Positions 26,958-36,052 of a DNA stretch of 64,000 nucleotides are shown piece by piece; position 1 is the stretch's first letter, and each line of letters starts with the position of its first letter. Both the position numbers and the translations under genes were made by a program. The notes below the pieces were generated by a model, which ran no database searches, was not told the DNA's origin, and saw only the letters and a list, made by a program, of their open reading frames with translations. Source of the DNA: Microvirga roseola (GTDB taxonomy: Bacteria > Pseudomonadota > Alphaproteobacteria > Rhizobiales > Beijerinckiaceae). The DNA is taken from NCBI RefSeq assembly GCF_020866965.1, contig NZ_JAJATX010000007.1:1-64000 (forward strand), read 5' to 3'.

Positions 26958-27071
26958 CTCATCCTGAGGAGCGAGCTTGCTCGCGTCTCGAAGGATCAGG
27001 ACACCGCTTCCAGTGCAGGCTGGAAACGCCCTCGTCCTTCGAGACAGCGCTCCGCGCCTCCTCAGGATGAG
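26958..27071. repeat. Dispersed intergenic palindrome, family B, copy 2
   Basis: CTCATCCTGAGGAG at the left end and CTCCTCAGGATGAG at the right end, with inner 'GTCTCGAAGGAT' and 'CTCGTCCTTCGAGAC' blocks and a central 'CCAGTGCAGGCTGG' hairpin. It matches the copy at 327-426 in ends and core. It lies directly after ndk on that gene's downstream side and could act as its terminator. Confidence 0.8.
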
Positions 27072-27083
27072 CGCTTTGTGGTA

Positions 27084-27506
27084 TCAGCCGACGATCTCGT
27101 TGCCCGAGAAGAACTGGGCGATCTCGATCTTGGCGTTGTCCTGGCTGTCGGAGCCGTGGACCGAGTTCTCGCCGATGGACTTGGCGTAGAGCTTGCGGAT
27201 GGTGCCCTCGGCGGCGCTCTCCGGGTTCGTGGCGCCCATGATCTCGCGGTAGCGGAGCACGGCGTTCTCGCCTTCGAGCACCTGAACGACCACGGGGGCG
27301 GAGATCATGAAGTCCACGAGCTCGCCGAAGAAGGGACGCTCCTTGTGGACCGCGTAGAAGGTCTCGGCCTCGCGGCGGGACATGAGGATGCGCTTCTGCG
27401 CCACGATGCGCAGGCCGGCCTTCTCGATGACGGCGTTGATGGCGCCGGTCAGGTTCCGCTCGGTCGCGTCGGGCTTGATGATGGAGAAAGTGCGCTCGAT
27501 GGCCAT
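27084..27506 (-). CDS. ndk: Nucleoside-diphosphate kinase
   Basis: 140 residues, the usual length. '[18 protein letters not shown]' is the N-terminal strand, and the active-site His lies in '[19 protein letters not shown]'. It passes the gamma phosphate from ATP to NDPs and keeps NTP and dNTP pools balanced. It is monocistronic here, flanked by repeat elements on both sides. Confidence 0.97.
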   Translation of the reverse strand: MAIERTFSIIKPDATERNLTGAINAVIEKAGLRIVAQKRILMSRREAETFYAVHKERPFFGELVDFMISAPVVVQVLEGENAVLRYREIMGATNPESAAEGTIRKLYAKSIGENSVHGSDSQDNAKIEIAQFFSGNEIVG

Positions 27507-27641
27507 GATGAACTCGCTCTTGGCAGGAAAATTGAAGTGCGGCGCTTATAACGGCGCCTCCCCCGCCCCTCAAGCGCCTTTTCGCGCCTGCGAAGGCCCG
27601 AGGCCGCCTTATCCCGCTTGGGAAGCGTAACCTTCTCTCCT

Positions 27642-27750
27642 AAAGCATCGGACCCAAAGGTAGATTTGCACCTTTGGGTCCGATGCTTTCTCTTTGGATG
27701 AGAGCATCGTTGGAGCGGAAAACCGGATCCACTTTTCCGCACGATGCTCT
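27642..27750. repeat. Composite intergenic palindrome, family A, copy 2
   Basis: A perfect 20-bp inverted repeat (27642-27661 with 27670-27689, ends AAAGCATCGG / CCGATGCTTT) is followed by AGAGCATCGT (27701-27710) and ACGATGCTCT (27741-27750) around the core 'GCGGAAAACCGGATCCACTT'. The core and design match 24205-24304. The first hairpin could fold very strongly in RNA. Confidence 0.8.
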
Positions 27751-27796
27751 ACTCTCCTCCCCGGATCGACCCGGCGAAGGCCGACATGGAGGAAAT

Positions 27797-28204
27797 ATGA
27801 AGACATCTCTGACCCTTGCCGTCCTCGGCCTCGCTCTCCTGGCAGGCTCGGCCCAGGCTCAGCCTGCGGACCCCACCGGCACATACTTGAGCGAAAGCGG
27901 CGAGACCCGGGTGAAGATCGCCCGGTGCGGCCAGGCCTATTGCGGCACCATCGTCGCGGTCCAGGGCGAGGCCAAGGACGTGAACAACCCGGATGCCGGC
28001 CTCAAGAACCGCAGTCTTGTCGGCGTCCAGATGATCTCGAACATCCAGCCGACGGGCGAAGGCTTCTCCGGCCAGCTCTACAACTACAAGGACGGCAAGA
28101 CCTATACGGGCAAGATGACCTTCGAGGGCAAGGCCATGAAGCTCTCCGGCTGCATCCTCGGCGGCCTGATCTGCCGCTCCCAGACCTGGACGGAGATGAA
28201 CTAG
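27797..28204 (+). CDS. DUF2147 family secreted protein
   Basis: 135 residues from ATG 27797, with GGAGGA a few bases upstream. Signal peptide 'TLAVLGLALLAGSAQAQP'. The mature part fits DUF2147: 'PTGTYLSESGETRVKIARCG' and 'YCGTIVAVQGE', then 'NYKDGKTYTGKMTFEGKAMK' and 'LSGCILGGLICRSQTWTEM'. The family is a lipocalin-like periplasmic or outer-membrane-associated protein of unknown role, sometimes linked to stress. The frame is open further upstream into a repeat, but the signal peptide fixes this start. Confidence 0.88.
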   Translation: MKTSLTLAVLGLALLAGSAQAQPADPTGTYLSESGETRVKIARCGQAYCGTIVAVQGEAKDVNNPDAGLKNRSLVGVQMISNIQPTGEGFSGQLYNYKDGKTYTGKMTFEGKAMKLSGCILGGLICRSQTWTEMN

Positions 28205-28281
28205 GCACCGCCGCCCTGCCCGGCCTTGCGCCGGGCATGTGCAGCCCTCATAAGGCAGCTCTCTCGAACCGGAGGGGCACG

Positions 28282-28632
28282 ATGAGCCGCCTGACCTTCC
28301 CGATTTCCGCCCTTTCGGCCCTGCTGATCCTGCCCGCCTTGAGCGGGGTTTCTCCTGTCACGGCGCAGGAGAAGCAGCCGCAGAGCTGGGTCGAGGTGAA
28401 ATGCGCCCGCTACACGAAAGCCTGGGGCGAGGCCCTCGCGCATCGCGGTAGGAAGGGCCTGAGCGCGGATTTCCTCGACCGGCACGAAGCCTTCATCGCC
28501 TCCGGCTGCACGGCCAGGGCCGATGTCTGCCCCCGCTCCCTGGAGGAGCTGGATCTCGCCAACATGATGGTCGTCGCGGCGATGAATGCGGGCACGGCGA
28601 GCACCTTCCCGCCCTTCGCCTGCCGCAAGTGA
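28282..28632 (+). CDS. Secreted small protein of unknown function
   Basis: 116 residues from ATG 28282 with GGAGGGG just upstream. Signal peptide 'ALSALLILPALSGVSPVTAQ'. The mature chain has four cysteines ('VKCARYTKAW', 'SGCTARADVC', 'FACRK'), suggesting two disulfides, and a helical middle 'LSADFLDRHEAFIASGC'. No domain recognised. It follows the DUF2147 gene by 77 bases and may share its transcript. Confidence 0.75.
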   Translation: MSRLTFPISALSALLILPALSGVSPVTAQEKQPQSWVEVKCARYTKAWGEALAHRGRKGLSADFLDRHEAFIASGCTARADVCPRSLEELDLANMMVVAAMNAGTASTFPPFACRK

Positions 28633-28636
28633 GGGT

Positions 28637-28661
28637 CCATGGCCGGGTCCTCCCCGGCCAT
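28637..28661. terminator. Hairpin between convergent genes
   Basis: ATGGCCGGG and CCCGGCCAT pair around a short loop just after the secreted-protein stop and before the end of the convergent GST gene. The motif 'ATGGCCGGG...CCCGGCCAT' recurs near 40516-40540, so it is also a dispersed repeat. There is no T-tract. Confidence 0.5.
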
Positions 28662-28667
28662 GCGACG

Positions 28668-29375
28668 TCAGCGCGCCTTCTGCCCGAACAGAACGGCCTG
28701 GACCTTCGGGTCCGTCAGGTCTGTCTTCTCCCGGTCCTCCGCGCCGACGGCGAGACCGCGCTTGGCGGCCGGGCGTTCCAGCACGGCGTTGAGCCAGCGC
28801 TTGGCGTGCGGGAAATCCTCGATGTTCTGCCCCTGGCGCTCCCAGAGCTTCGCCCAGGGGGCGATGGCCATGTCGGCGATGGAGTATTCGCCCGCCACGA
28901 ATTCCCGGTCCTCGAGGCGCTTGTTCAGCACGCCGTAGAGCCGGTTGGTCTCGTTGGTGTAGCGGTCGATGGCGTAGGGCACCTTCTCCGGCGCGTAGAT
29001 GCGGAAATGGTGCGTCTGGCCGAGCATGGGGCCGAAGCCGCCCATCTGCCAGAATAGCCATTGCTCGACCTCGACGCGCTTGCGCTCGTCCTGCGGATAG
29101 AACCGGCCCGTCTTGCGGCCGAGATATTGCAGGATCGCGCCGGACTCGAAGACGGAGATGGGCTGGCCGTCCGGCCCGTCGTGGTCGACGATGGCGGGCA
29201 TTTTGTTGTTGGGCGAAATCGCGAGGAAGTCCGGCTGGAACTGGTCGCCCTTGCCGATATTCACCGGGTGGATCGCATAGGGCAGCCCGCATTCCTCGAG
29301 CATGATGGTGATCTTCCATCCGTTCGGGGTCGGCCAGTAATAGAGATCGATCGGTCGTTGGGCGGAAGCCGCCAT
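28668..29375 (-). CDS. Glutathione S-transferase family protein (YfcG/YghU-like)
   Basis: 235 residues from ATG 29375. The thioredoxin-like N-terminal domain has 'DLYYWPTPNGWKITIMLEEC' and 'NKMPAIVDHDG', then the glutathione-binding 'VFESGAILQYLGRKTGRFYP'. The all-helical C-domain includes 'YSIADMAIAPWAKLWERQ'. Asn-containing 'TPNGWK' is typical of the nu-class disulfide-bond oxidoreductases YfcG/YghU, which reduce disulfides with glutathione. It converges on a small secreted-protein gene. A longer frame upstream has no domain features. Confidence 0.88.
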   Translation of the reverse strand: MAASAQRPIDLYYWPTPNGWKITIMLEECGLPYAIHPVNIGKGDQFQPDFLAISPNNKMPAIVDHDGPDGQPISVFESGAILQYLGRKTGRFYPQDERKRVEVEQWLFWQMGGFGPMLGQTHHFRIYAPEKVPYAIDRYTNETNRLYGVLNKRLEDREFVAGEYSIADMAIAPWAKLWERQGQNIEDFPHAKRWLNAVLERPAAKRGLAVGAEDREKTDLTDPKVQAVLFGQKAR

Positions 29376-29567
29376 GGCATACCTCTCTTCCATGGAATGA
29401 CGCAGGTCGGTGGCGGTGAAATTAATCCATAAGACGGGCCCGGACACCACCGCCCGGGGTGAAATTTCGTGGAAAGGCCGCATGGCAGGCGCGACGGCCT
29501 TGTATGTTTCAATGTTTCAGATGAGATATCTCCCGCGCTGGTTGAAGGCGCGATGGGGGATCCGATC

Positions 29568-29732
29568 ATGAACCGCATGACGAGCGCGGCGCTCGCCGCC
29601 CGCGAGCGCATGGCCAAATGCAGCCTCGAGTGGAAAGCCGCCAAGGGAGGCGGTAAGCTCAACACCGGCATGACCTGGCCGAAGTTCTGGAGCGCGTGCA
29701 ACAAGCGGCTGAAGGGCGATCCGAAGGCCTGA
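29568..29732 (+). CDS. Small conserved-looking protein of unknown function
   Basis: 54 residues from ATG 29568, with GGGGGA upstream; ATG 29553 is in frame. The chain is basic and ends 'GMTWPKFWSACNKRLKGDP', preceded by 'AKCSLEWKAAKGGGKL'. Two cysteines and the W-P-K-F-W motif look conserved and similar proteins are seen in other Rhizobiales, but no function is known. It is divergent from the GST gene and ends before a strong hairpin. Confidence 0.6.
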   Translation: MNRMTSAALAARERMAKCSLEWKAAKGGGKLNTGMTWPKFWSACNKRLKGDPKA

Positions 29733-29744
29733 AGCGCTGACGCC

Positions 29745-29773
29745 GTGATCACCGGCCCTGTGCCGGTGATCAC
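29745..29773. terminator. Bidirectional hairpin terminator
   Basis: GTGATCACCGGC (29745-29756) pairs perfectly with GCCGGTGATCAC (29762-29773) across a five-base loop between convergent genes. Confidence 0.7.
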
Positions 29774-29828
29774 GACCTTCCAAAGCGCCGCACCGTTCCG
29801 CATCGGGATGGCCGAGACTGCGAATAAA

Positions 29829-30287
29829 CTAAAACTTCTTCTTGAAGCCCTCGTGCGAGCGCTCGAACCCTAAGCGCTCGTAAAAGCGATGGGCGTTCTT
29901 GCGGGTCTTGTTGGAGGTCAGTTCCAGCATGGCGGCCCCGTTCGCGCGGGCATGCTCCTCGGCGAAGGCCATTATCCTGGCGCCGATGCCGCCCGAGCGC
30001 CGCGCGGCCTTCACCTTCACGCTCTCGACCTTCACCCGCAACGCCCCGCGCCCGGTGAGATTGGGGATGAAGGTAAGCTGGAAGGTGCCGACGATCTCGC
30101 CTCCGTCGAGGGCGACGAAGAGCCGGTTCTCGGGGCTGCGCTCGATGGCGGCGAAGGCGGCCTCATAGGCCGGCCGGGTCTCCGGGCTCCACACGTCGCC
30201 GTGCGAACCGAGCGCGTCCTCCTCGTGGAGGCGGATGATCGCTTCGAGATCCTCCGCCCTCGCCTCGCGGATGACGAGGCCGCTCAT
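29829..30287 (-). CDS. GNAT family N-acetyltransferase
   Basis: 152 residues from ATG 30287, overlapping the upstream GST gene by four bases. The acetyl-CoA site is 'KAARRSGGIGARIMAF' and the C-terminal 'NKTRKNAHRFYERLGFERS' is the typical GNAT end. It acetylates an amine on an unknown substrate. Translational coupling to the GST gene suggests a shared transcript, but no functional link is evident. Confidence 0.88.
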   Translation of the reverse strand: MSGLVIREARAEDLEAIIRLHEEDALGSHGDVWSPETRPAYEAAFAAIERSPENRLFVALDGGEIVGTFQLTFIPNLTGRGALRVKVESVKVKAARRSGGIGARIMAFAEEHARANGAAMLELTSNKTRKNAHRFYERLGFERSHEGFKKKF

Positions 30288-30925
30288 GCGGCGGCCCGGC
30301 TTTCCATCGGCAGGAGGTTCGGCGGAGCCGCGAAGCCCGGCAGGGCCTCGAAGCGCTCCATCCATGCTGTGACATGGGCGTAGGGAGCAAGATCCACCGC
30401 AGCATCGCCAGCGAAGACGAGGACGCCGAAGATATCGATATCGGCGATGGTGGCGTTCTCGTACACAACCCAGTTCCGCCCGGCGAGATGCTGGTCCAGG
30501 ACCTTCAGCGCGGAAGCGGCCTCGGCGGCGCACATGTCGAGGATTTCCTGGCCGCCCTTGCGGAAGCCGAGCCTGATGCTCCGCGAACGGAAGATCGCAG
30601 GCGCCAGGCGGTCGAAATCCCAGTAAAGCCATTCACGCGCCTGCAGGCGCTCGTCGAGGCTCGCTCCGCCGAACTTGCCCGTCGTATCGGCGAGATATTC
30701 CAGAATCGCGGCCGACTGGCAGAGCTGGCGCCCGTTGTTCCGGTCGAGCAGCATCGGCACCTGCCCGTAGCGCTGCCTAGCGAGATAGGCCGACTGCTTG
30801 TGCTCGCCCTGCATCATGTTCACGTGAACATAGTCGAACGGCTCGCCGGCCAGCGTCAGCATGAGCCCGACCTTGTAGGTCGGTCCCGAAAAGGCGATCC
30901 CGTGGAGTTCGAAGCGTGCGGGCAT
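30284..30925 (-). CDS. Glutathione S-transferase family protein
   Basis: 213 residues. N-terminal thioredoxin fold with 'GIAFSGPTYKVGLMLTLAGE' and 'YGQVPMLLDRNNGRQLCQSA' (cis-Pro and glutathione gamma-Glu contact), C-terminal helical domain with 'ATIADIDIFGVLVFAGDAAV'. The catalytic residue at the first turn is not the standard Ser/Tyr/Cys arrangement, so activity is uncertain. First gene of a two-gene unit with the GNAT gene. Confidence 0.85.
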   Translation of the reverse strand: MPARFELHGIAFSGPTYKVGLMLTLAGEPFDYVHVNMMQGEHKQSAYLARQRYGQVPMLLDRNNGRQLCQSAAILEYLADTTGKFGGASLDERLQAREWLYWDFDRLAPAIFRSRSIRLGFRKGGQEILDMCAAEAASALKVLDQHLAGRNWVVYENATIADIDIFGVLVFAGDAAVDLAPYAHVTAWMERFEALPGFAAPPNLLPMESRAAA

Positions 30926-31180
30926 AATCAGAATTCCCTTTCAAGCGATTCCGCTGCCGCGAACCTTAGCCGATGGACCTGCGCTCCGAAAGGACTGGAA
31001 TCTCAGCCGGAAAGGGGAAGCTCGCTCCGCACCCGTCCCGACGCCGCACAGGCGCAGTTTTGCCCGACGAGGCCCTTAAAATCTCCGGCTTCCCTGTCCA
31101 CAACGCGCCGACCGGTGGTATACTGGCCAGCCGGTTGCTTTCGTTCTCAAGGCCTGTCCGCACCTCGAAGGAGGTCGCCC

Positions 31181-32587
31181 ATGAGCGAAGACCAGACACT
31201 CTTCACGATCCTGCGCCAGTCTGCCGATGGGGCCGTCGCCGACGCCATCGAGCGGCTGATCCATGAGGCTCCCGACCGCGAACTCAACCGCGTGAATGCG
31301 CTCGCCTTCGCCGCCAAGAACGGGCTCGACGAGGAGCGTACCATCGCCGCCTTCCTCCATGCGGCGCGGCTCGGGATCTTCGAGATGTCCTGGAACGTGC
31401 TGTGCCCCGGATGCGGCGGCGTGCTCGATGAAGGCACCTCCCTCAAGTCGCTGGACAAGAACGAGTACAGCTGCGCCCTCTGCGCCGCGGGCTACGAGCC
31501 CACCCTCGACGAAATGGTCGAGGTGACGTTCACGGTCAGCCCGCGGGTGCGGAAGATCGAGGCCCATGAGCCGGATATGCTCCCCATGCTGGAATATATG
31601 CGGCAGATCTTCTGGAGTTCGGGCGCCGACATTCCCGATAATTTCGCCGAAATCGCCGAGGAGATCGTCCTCGATGCGGTGGATCTTCCGCCCGGAGAGC
31701 GGGCGCTCCTGTCGCTGCAATTACCGCCGGAATTCGTGATCGTCTTCGATCCGGTCACGCATGCCGCACAATTCATCCACGTGAAGGGCGAGCCCACCCG
31801 CGAGCGCCAGAACCTGGCGCTGGTGCTCAACGACACGCATACGCAGAACGAGGAGCTGGAGCTGCGTCCCGGGCCCTTGCGCCTCTCCATCGAGAACCGC
31901 ACTCAGCGACGCGCCCTGCCGGCCGTCTGGGTGGCGGGCGACACGCTGCCTGAGCTTGTTGGCAAGCGCCGGCCCTTCCTCACCGCCAAGCGCCTGCTGA
32001 CGAACCAGACTTTCAGGGATCTCTACAGGACCGACACTCTCGATGTCGACCAGCGCCTGAAGATCACGAGCCTGACCTTCCTGTTCACCGACCTCAAAGG
32101 ATCGACGGAGCTCTACGAGCGCGTCGGGGATCTCGTGGCCTATGATCTGGTGCGGGCGCATTTCCATGTCCTGAACGAGATCGTCGCCTCCGAGGCCGGA
32201 GCGGTGGTCAAGACCATCGGCGACGCGGTGATGGCGACCTTCCCGACACCGGACCATGCGATCTCCGCAGCGCTGCGGATGCGGGAGGCCATGCGGAGCC
32301 TCAACGAGGAGCGCGGTCGGGAGGAGCTGCTGCTCAAGATCGGCCTCCATGAGGGGCCGTGCCTCGCGGTCATGCTCAACGACCGGCAGGATTACTTCGG
32401 TCAGACGGTGAACATCGCCTCCCGTGTCCAGGGGCTTGCCATGTCGCGCTCGATCTTCGCGACAGGCAGGGTGGTCGAGAATCCGGATGCCTTCAAGGTG
32501 ATCGAAACGCATGGCCTGAGCCCGATGCTCCAGAAGACGGCCCTTCGGGGCATCAACGACGAGCTCTCGATCTACGAGATTCCGTGA
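31181..32587 (+). CDS. Class III adenylate/guanylate cyclase with N-terminal DUF5939-like and zinc-ribbon region
   Basis: 468 residues from ATG 31181 with AAGGAGG upstream. Residues about 70-110 hold a zinc-ribbon-like pair 'CPGCGG' and 'CALCAAG', inside a DUF5939-type N-terminal region. The cyclase domain (about 300-460) has metal-binding Asp in 'FLFTDLKGSTELYERVG' and 'TIGDAVMATFP', a substrate-binding Lys in 'VVKTIGD' and the transition-state Asn/Arg in 'TVNIASRVQ'. Lys and Thr at the base-selecting sites favour ATP, so cAMP is the likely product. It is cytoplasmic, with no membrane segment. What the N-terminal part senses is unknown. Confidence 0.9.
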   Translation: MSEDQTLFTILRQSADGAVADAIERLIHEAPDRELNRVNALAFAAKNGLDEERTIAAFLHAARLGIFEMSWNVLCPGCGGVLDEGTSLKSLDKNEYSCALCAAGYEPTLDEMVEVTFTVSPRVRKIEAHEPDMLPMLEYMRQIFWSSGADIPDNFAEIAEEIVLDAVDLPPGERALLSLQLPPEFVIVFDPVTHAAQFIHVKGEPTRERQNLALVLNDTHTQNEELELRPGPLRLSIENRTQRRALPAVWVAGDTLPELVGKRRPFLTAKRLLTNQTFRDLYRTDTLDVDQRLKITSLTFLFTDLKGSTELYERVGDLVAYDLVRAHFHVLNEIVASEAGAVVKTIGDAVMATFPTPDHAISAALRMREAMRSLNEERGREELLLKIGLHEGPCLAVMLNDRQDYFGQTVNIASRVQGLAMSRSIFATGRVVENPDAFKVIETHGLSPMLQKTALRGINDELSIYEIP

Positions 32588-32596
32588 ACCGAGGCC

Positions 32597-33112
32597 TCAC
32601 AACGCCTTCTCGAAGCGGTATTCCGCCGAGTGCGAGATATCGTCGAGCATGCGCTGGCAGTCGGCCTGCACATAGCCGAGCCGCCTGTAGAGACGATGGG
32701 CCGTGGTGAAGCGGGCGTCGGACCAGAAGAAGAGGCGGGCGGCTCCCTTCCCGCGGGCATGATCCTCCACATGGCGCACCAGGAAGGAGCCCAGCCCCCT
32801 GCCCCGCCGGTCGGGACGCACATAGAGCCGGTGCAGTTCGGCCGTGCCGGTCTCCGGGAAATCCACTGCGACGCAGGCGCAGACATGCCCGCGCTCATCC
32901 TCCACCACCCAGAACACTCCGCCCTTTTTCGCGAAGGACGAGCCGGGCGAGATCAGATCCGGCAGATCGCCGTGGGGGTCGACGAAGCATCCCGGATACT
33001 CCGCGAAGCAGAGGGAGATCAGCCCGAAAAGATCCTGCGCATCCGCATCGCGGGCGGGGCGCAGCGCAGGCGCATCCTCCTTTGCGGCAGCGGCGATGTC
33101 CTGAAGCGCCAT
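32597..33112 (-). CDS. GNAT family N-acetyltransferase
   Basis: 171 residues. The acetyl-CoA binding motif is 'RPDRRGRGLGSFLVRHVEDH' and the C-terminal part 'FTTAHRLYRRLGYVQAD' completes the fold. The substrate is unknown. It converges on the cyclase gene with a gap of nine bases and lies just downstream of the broken acyltransferase. Confidence 0.87.
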   Translation of the reverse strand: MALQDIAAAAKEDAPALRPARDADAQDLFGLISLCFAEYPGCFVDPHGDLPDLISPGSSFAKKGGVFWVVEDERGHVCACVAVDFPETGTAELHRLYVRPDRRGRGLGSFLVRHVEDHARGKGAARLFFWSDARFTTAHRLYRRLGYVQADCQRMLDDISHSAEYRFEKAL

Positions 33113-33127
33113 GGCGCGATCCTGTCC

Positions 33128-34314
33128 TTATCCGGCAGCACTCGGAAATGCCGTGACAACAGCGCGTCGCCGGCCGAAGAGCGCCTTTCGCACGCTGTCC
33201 GTATGACGCTCCGTGGCCTGTGCGAAAATAAAGGCTGTGACCATGGCGGCAGCCACCAGACCGGCAAAGACGGCAAAAGCCGGCAAGCCGGGCTGCGCCA
33301 GAACCGCCGGCCAGCCGAACCGCTCGATCAGCGCGCCGGCGAAAACCGTCACCGGCACATGGATGAGATAGAGCGAATAGGAGAAATCCGCGCCCACCTT
33401 GATCGGGGCGCGGAGCGGACACCAGGCGAGCAGACGCGCATTCGCGACGGAGAGCGCTGCGCCGAGGCCCACGAGGAGATCGGTTCCAACCGGGGGCAGC
33501 ACCTGCAGGCGTGAGGTCACCAGACCCGCCCCGATCAGGCCAAGCCCGGCGAGCCCCGCGACCAGGGGCAGTTCGCGCCTGCGGACCACATGCGCCGCGA
33601 GCGCTCCAGCCATCCAGACTGCAAGCCACGGCAGCCCGTGATGAGACTGCCCGCAAAGTAGGACACGCCCGCCAAGAGCAAGGCGGCCGCGGCCACCCTC
33701 GCAATGATCGGCAGCCGCGCAAGCGCGATGCCGAACAGGAGTGGCGCAAGCATGTAGAACCCCCACACGTAACCGAGCGACCAGAGGGGCGGGTTCGCGC
33801 CCAGAGGCTTGCAGAAGATGCCCTGCACGGCTGCAAGATTGCAGGCCATCTGGCCCCAGGTCCAATCGGAGGTGACGCCGATGGGCATGAGGGGGCGCTC
33901 GCCATAGAACCGGGTGTCGAGCAGATGGGCTCGTCCCGCCCAATCGAGCAGCAGGGTCAAAGCCAGCGCCGGCAGGAGCACCAGGTAGATACGCACGAAA
34001 CGGCTGGCGAGATAGCCCTTCGGCTCGAACCGCCCTTCACGGATCGCGCGCCATGCACCGCCGCCAACCAGAAAGCCGCTGACGGCGAAGAAGATCGCGA
34101 CTCCCTCCCGGTGGATGCCGGTGAGAAAGTAGAACGCTTTCGTCGTCAGGCTCGCCTGGGCGACGTCCTGAAAGCTCACGAAGAGAAGCCCGCGCGTGTG
34201 CCCGAAAAGATCCGGCAGCGCGGCGGCAAAGCGCAGCAGGTCGAGAAAGGGCCAGTGCGCCGCCCCCGGAGAGGCGGCAGCGGGGCTACCGCCGGACTAC
34301 TGGGCTGCGCTCAT
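33128..34314 (-). pseudogene. Acyltransferase 3 family membrane protein, disrupted
   Basis: The parts together make a typical OafA-like O-acyltransferase with about ten membrane helices: 'FLDLLRFAAALPDLFGH' at the start, 'AIFFAVSGFLVGG', and a C-terminal half with 'DFSYSLYLIHVPVTVFAG'. Two lesions are visible. An in-frame TAG at 34297-34299 follows five codons from ATG 34314, with no good start between it and the conserved 'LDLLRF'. Near 33645 the frame slips by one base: 'VSYFAGS' leads into nonsense, while 'HHGLPWLAVWMAGALA' resumes in the next frame. The intact protein would acylate a surface or membrane glycan. Decay or consensus errors are both possible. Confidence 0.8.
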
Positions 34315-34356
34315 GGGCCGTCCCGTCTGTCGCCTGCGCTCGGAACGAGCCCCGGA

Positions 34357-35832
34357 TCACTCGATCCCGAGCTTGGACTTCAGGATTTCGTTGACCGCCT
34401 GCGGGTTGGCCTTGCCGCCGGTCTGCTTCATGACCTGGCCGACGAACCAGCCGAGGAGGGTCGGCTTCGCCTTGGCCTGCTCCACCTTGTCCGGGTTGGC
34501 GGCGATGACCTCGTCGATGGCCTTCTCGATGGCCCCGGCATCGGTCACCTGCTTCATGCCGCGCTTTTCCACGATGTCGCGCGGGTCGCCGCCCTCGGTG
34601 AAGACGATCTCGAACAGGTCCTTGGCGATCTTCCCGGAGATCACCTGCTCGCCGATCAGGTCGATGATGCCGCCGAGTTGGGCGGCCGAGACCGGCGATT
34701 CCGTGATGTCCTTGCCTTCCTTGTTCAGGCGGCCGAAGAGCTCGTTGATGATCCAGTTCGCGGCGGCCTTGCCGTCGCGGCCCTTCGCCACCTCCTCGAA
34801 GTAGTCGGCGGAGGAGCGCTCGGCCACCAGCACGCTGGCGTCGTAGGGCGAGAGGCCGTAATCCGCCATGAAGCGGGCCTTCTTCTGGTCCGGCAACTCC
34901 GGCAGGCCTTTCGCCAGATCGTCCACATAGGCCTGGTCGAACTCGAGTGGCAGCAGGTCCGGATCGGGGAAGTAGCGGTAGTCGTGCGCCTCTTCCTTGG
35001 AGCGCATGGAGCGCGTCTCGCCCTTGTTGGGATCGAAGAGGCGGGTCTCCTGGTCGATCTTGCCGCCATCCTCCAGGATCGCGATCTGGCGGCGCGCCTC
35101 GACTTCGATGGCCTGGCCGATGAAGCGGATGGAGTTGACGTTCTTGATCTCGCAGCGCGTCCCGAATTCATCGCCGGGGCGGCGGACCGATACGTTCACG
35201 TCGGCGCGGAGATTGCCCTTGTCCATGTCGCCGTCGCAGGTGCCGAGATAGCGCAGGATCGTGCGCAGCTTGGTCACGTAGGCGCGCGCCTCGTCCGCCG
35301 AGCGCAGGTCGGGCTTGGACACGATCTCCATGAGCGCCACGCCCGAGCGGTTGAGGTCGACGAAGCTCAGGGTCGGGTGCAGGTCGTGAATCGACTTGCC
35401 CGCATCCTGCTCGAGATGCAGGCGTTCGATGCGCACCGTGATCGTCTCGCCGGTCTCCGGCACGTCCACGATCACCTCGCCCTCGCCCACGATGGGGCTC
35501 TTGTACTGGCTGATCTGGTAGCCCTGGGGCAGGTCGGGATAGAAATAGTTCTTCCGGTCGAAGGTGCTCTTCAGGTTGATCTCGGCCTTGAGGCCGAGCC
35601 CCGTGCGGATCGCCTGGCGCACGCATTCCTCGTTGATCACGGGCAGCATGCCGGGCATGGCCGCGTCCACGAGGGAGACATGGCTGTTGGGATCGCCGCC
35701 GAAAGCCGTCGCAGCGCCGGAAAACAGCTTCGCCTGGCTCGTCACCTGGGCATGGATTTCCATGCCGATGACGATTTCCCAATCGCCTGTCGCGCCTTTG
35801 ATGAGCTTTTTGGGGTTCACCGGAGCGTTCAT
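34357..35832 (-). CDS. gatB: Aspartyl/glutamyl-tRNA(Asn/Gln) amidotransferase subunit B
   Basis: 491 residues. '[20 protein letters not shown]' is the family N-terminus, with '[13 protein letters not shown]', '[19 protein letters not shown]' and '[17 protein letters not shown]'; the C-terminal YqeY-like tRNA-binding domain ends with '[20 protein letters not shown]'. GatB activates the Glu (or Asp) on mischarged tRNA before GatA supplies ammonia. It is 2.7 kb from gatA and on the same strand, separated by unrelated genes. Confidence 0.96.
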   Translation of the reverse strand: MNAPVNPKKLIKGATGDWEIVIGMEIHAQVTSQAKLFSGAATAFGGDPNSHVSLVDAAMPGMLPVINEECVRQAIRTGLGLKAEINLKSTFDRKNYFYPDLPQGYQISQYKSPIVGEGEVIVDVPETGETITVRIERLHLEQDAGKSIHDLHPTLSFVDLNRSGVALMEIVSKPDLRSADEARAYVTKLRTILRYLGTCDGDMDKGNLRADVNVSVRRPGDEFGTRCEIKNVNSIRFIGQAIEVEARRQIAILEDGGKIDQETRLFDPNKGETRSMRSKEEAHDYRYFPDPDLLPLEFDQAYVDDLAKGLPELPDQKKARFMADYGLSPYDASVLVAERSSADYFEEVAKGRDGKAAANWIINELFGRLNKEGKDITESPVSAAQLGGIIDLIGEQVISGKIAKDLFEIVFTEGGDPRDIVEKRGMKQVTDAGAIEKAIDEVIAANPDKVEQAKAKPTLLGWFVGQVMKQTGGKANPQAVNEILKSKLGIE

Positions 35833-36052
35833 GAGCCTCGCGCCTTTATTTCTCGCCGTTCCTGCCCGGAGTAAGAGCCAGATAGGGGCGGGTCAACCCC
35901 CCTCAACATGAACGTCCGTTCAGACTAGCGTGAATTATTGTTAGGATCTTTTATGATTTGTGCACGACGATTCAAGTTCAAAGCCAAGCTCCGATGAAAC
36001 CGCATCCCTCATTCGGCGTTGAACGGGTGTAAAACGGTCAAGGAGTGAAAAA

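Noticed and set aside
24832..26967. A long open frame antisense to the molybdopterin oxidoreductase
   Set aside because: Arg/Val/Asp-rich shadow without motifs.
33511..35874. A long open frame antisense to gatB and the acyltransferase
   Set aside because: It spans two unrelated genes, has no domain, and GatB is certain on the opposite strand.
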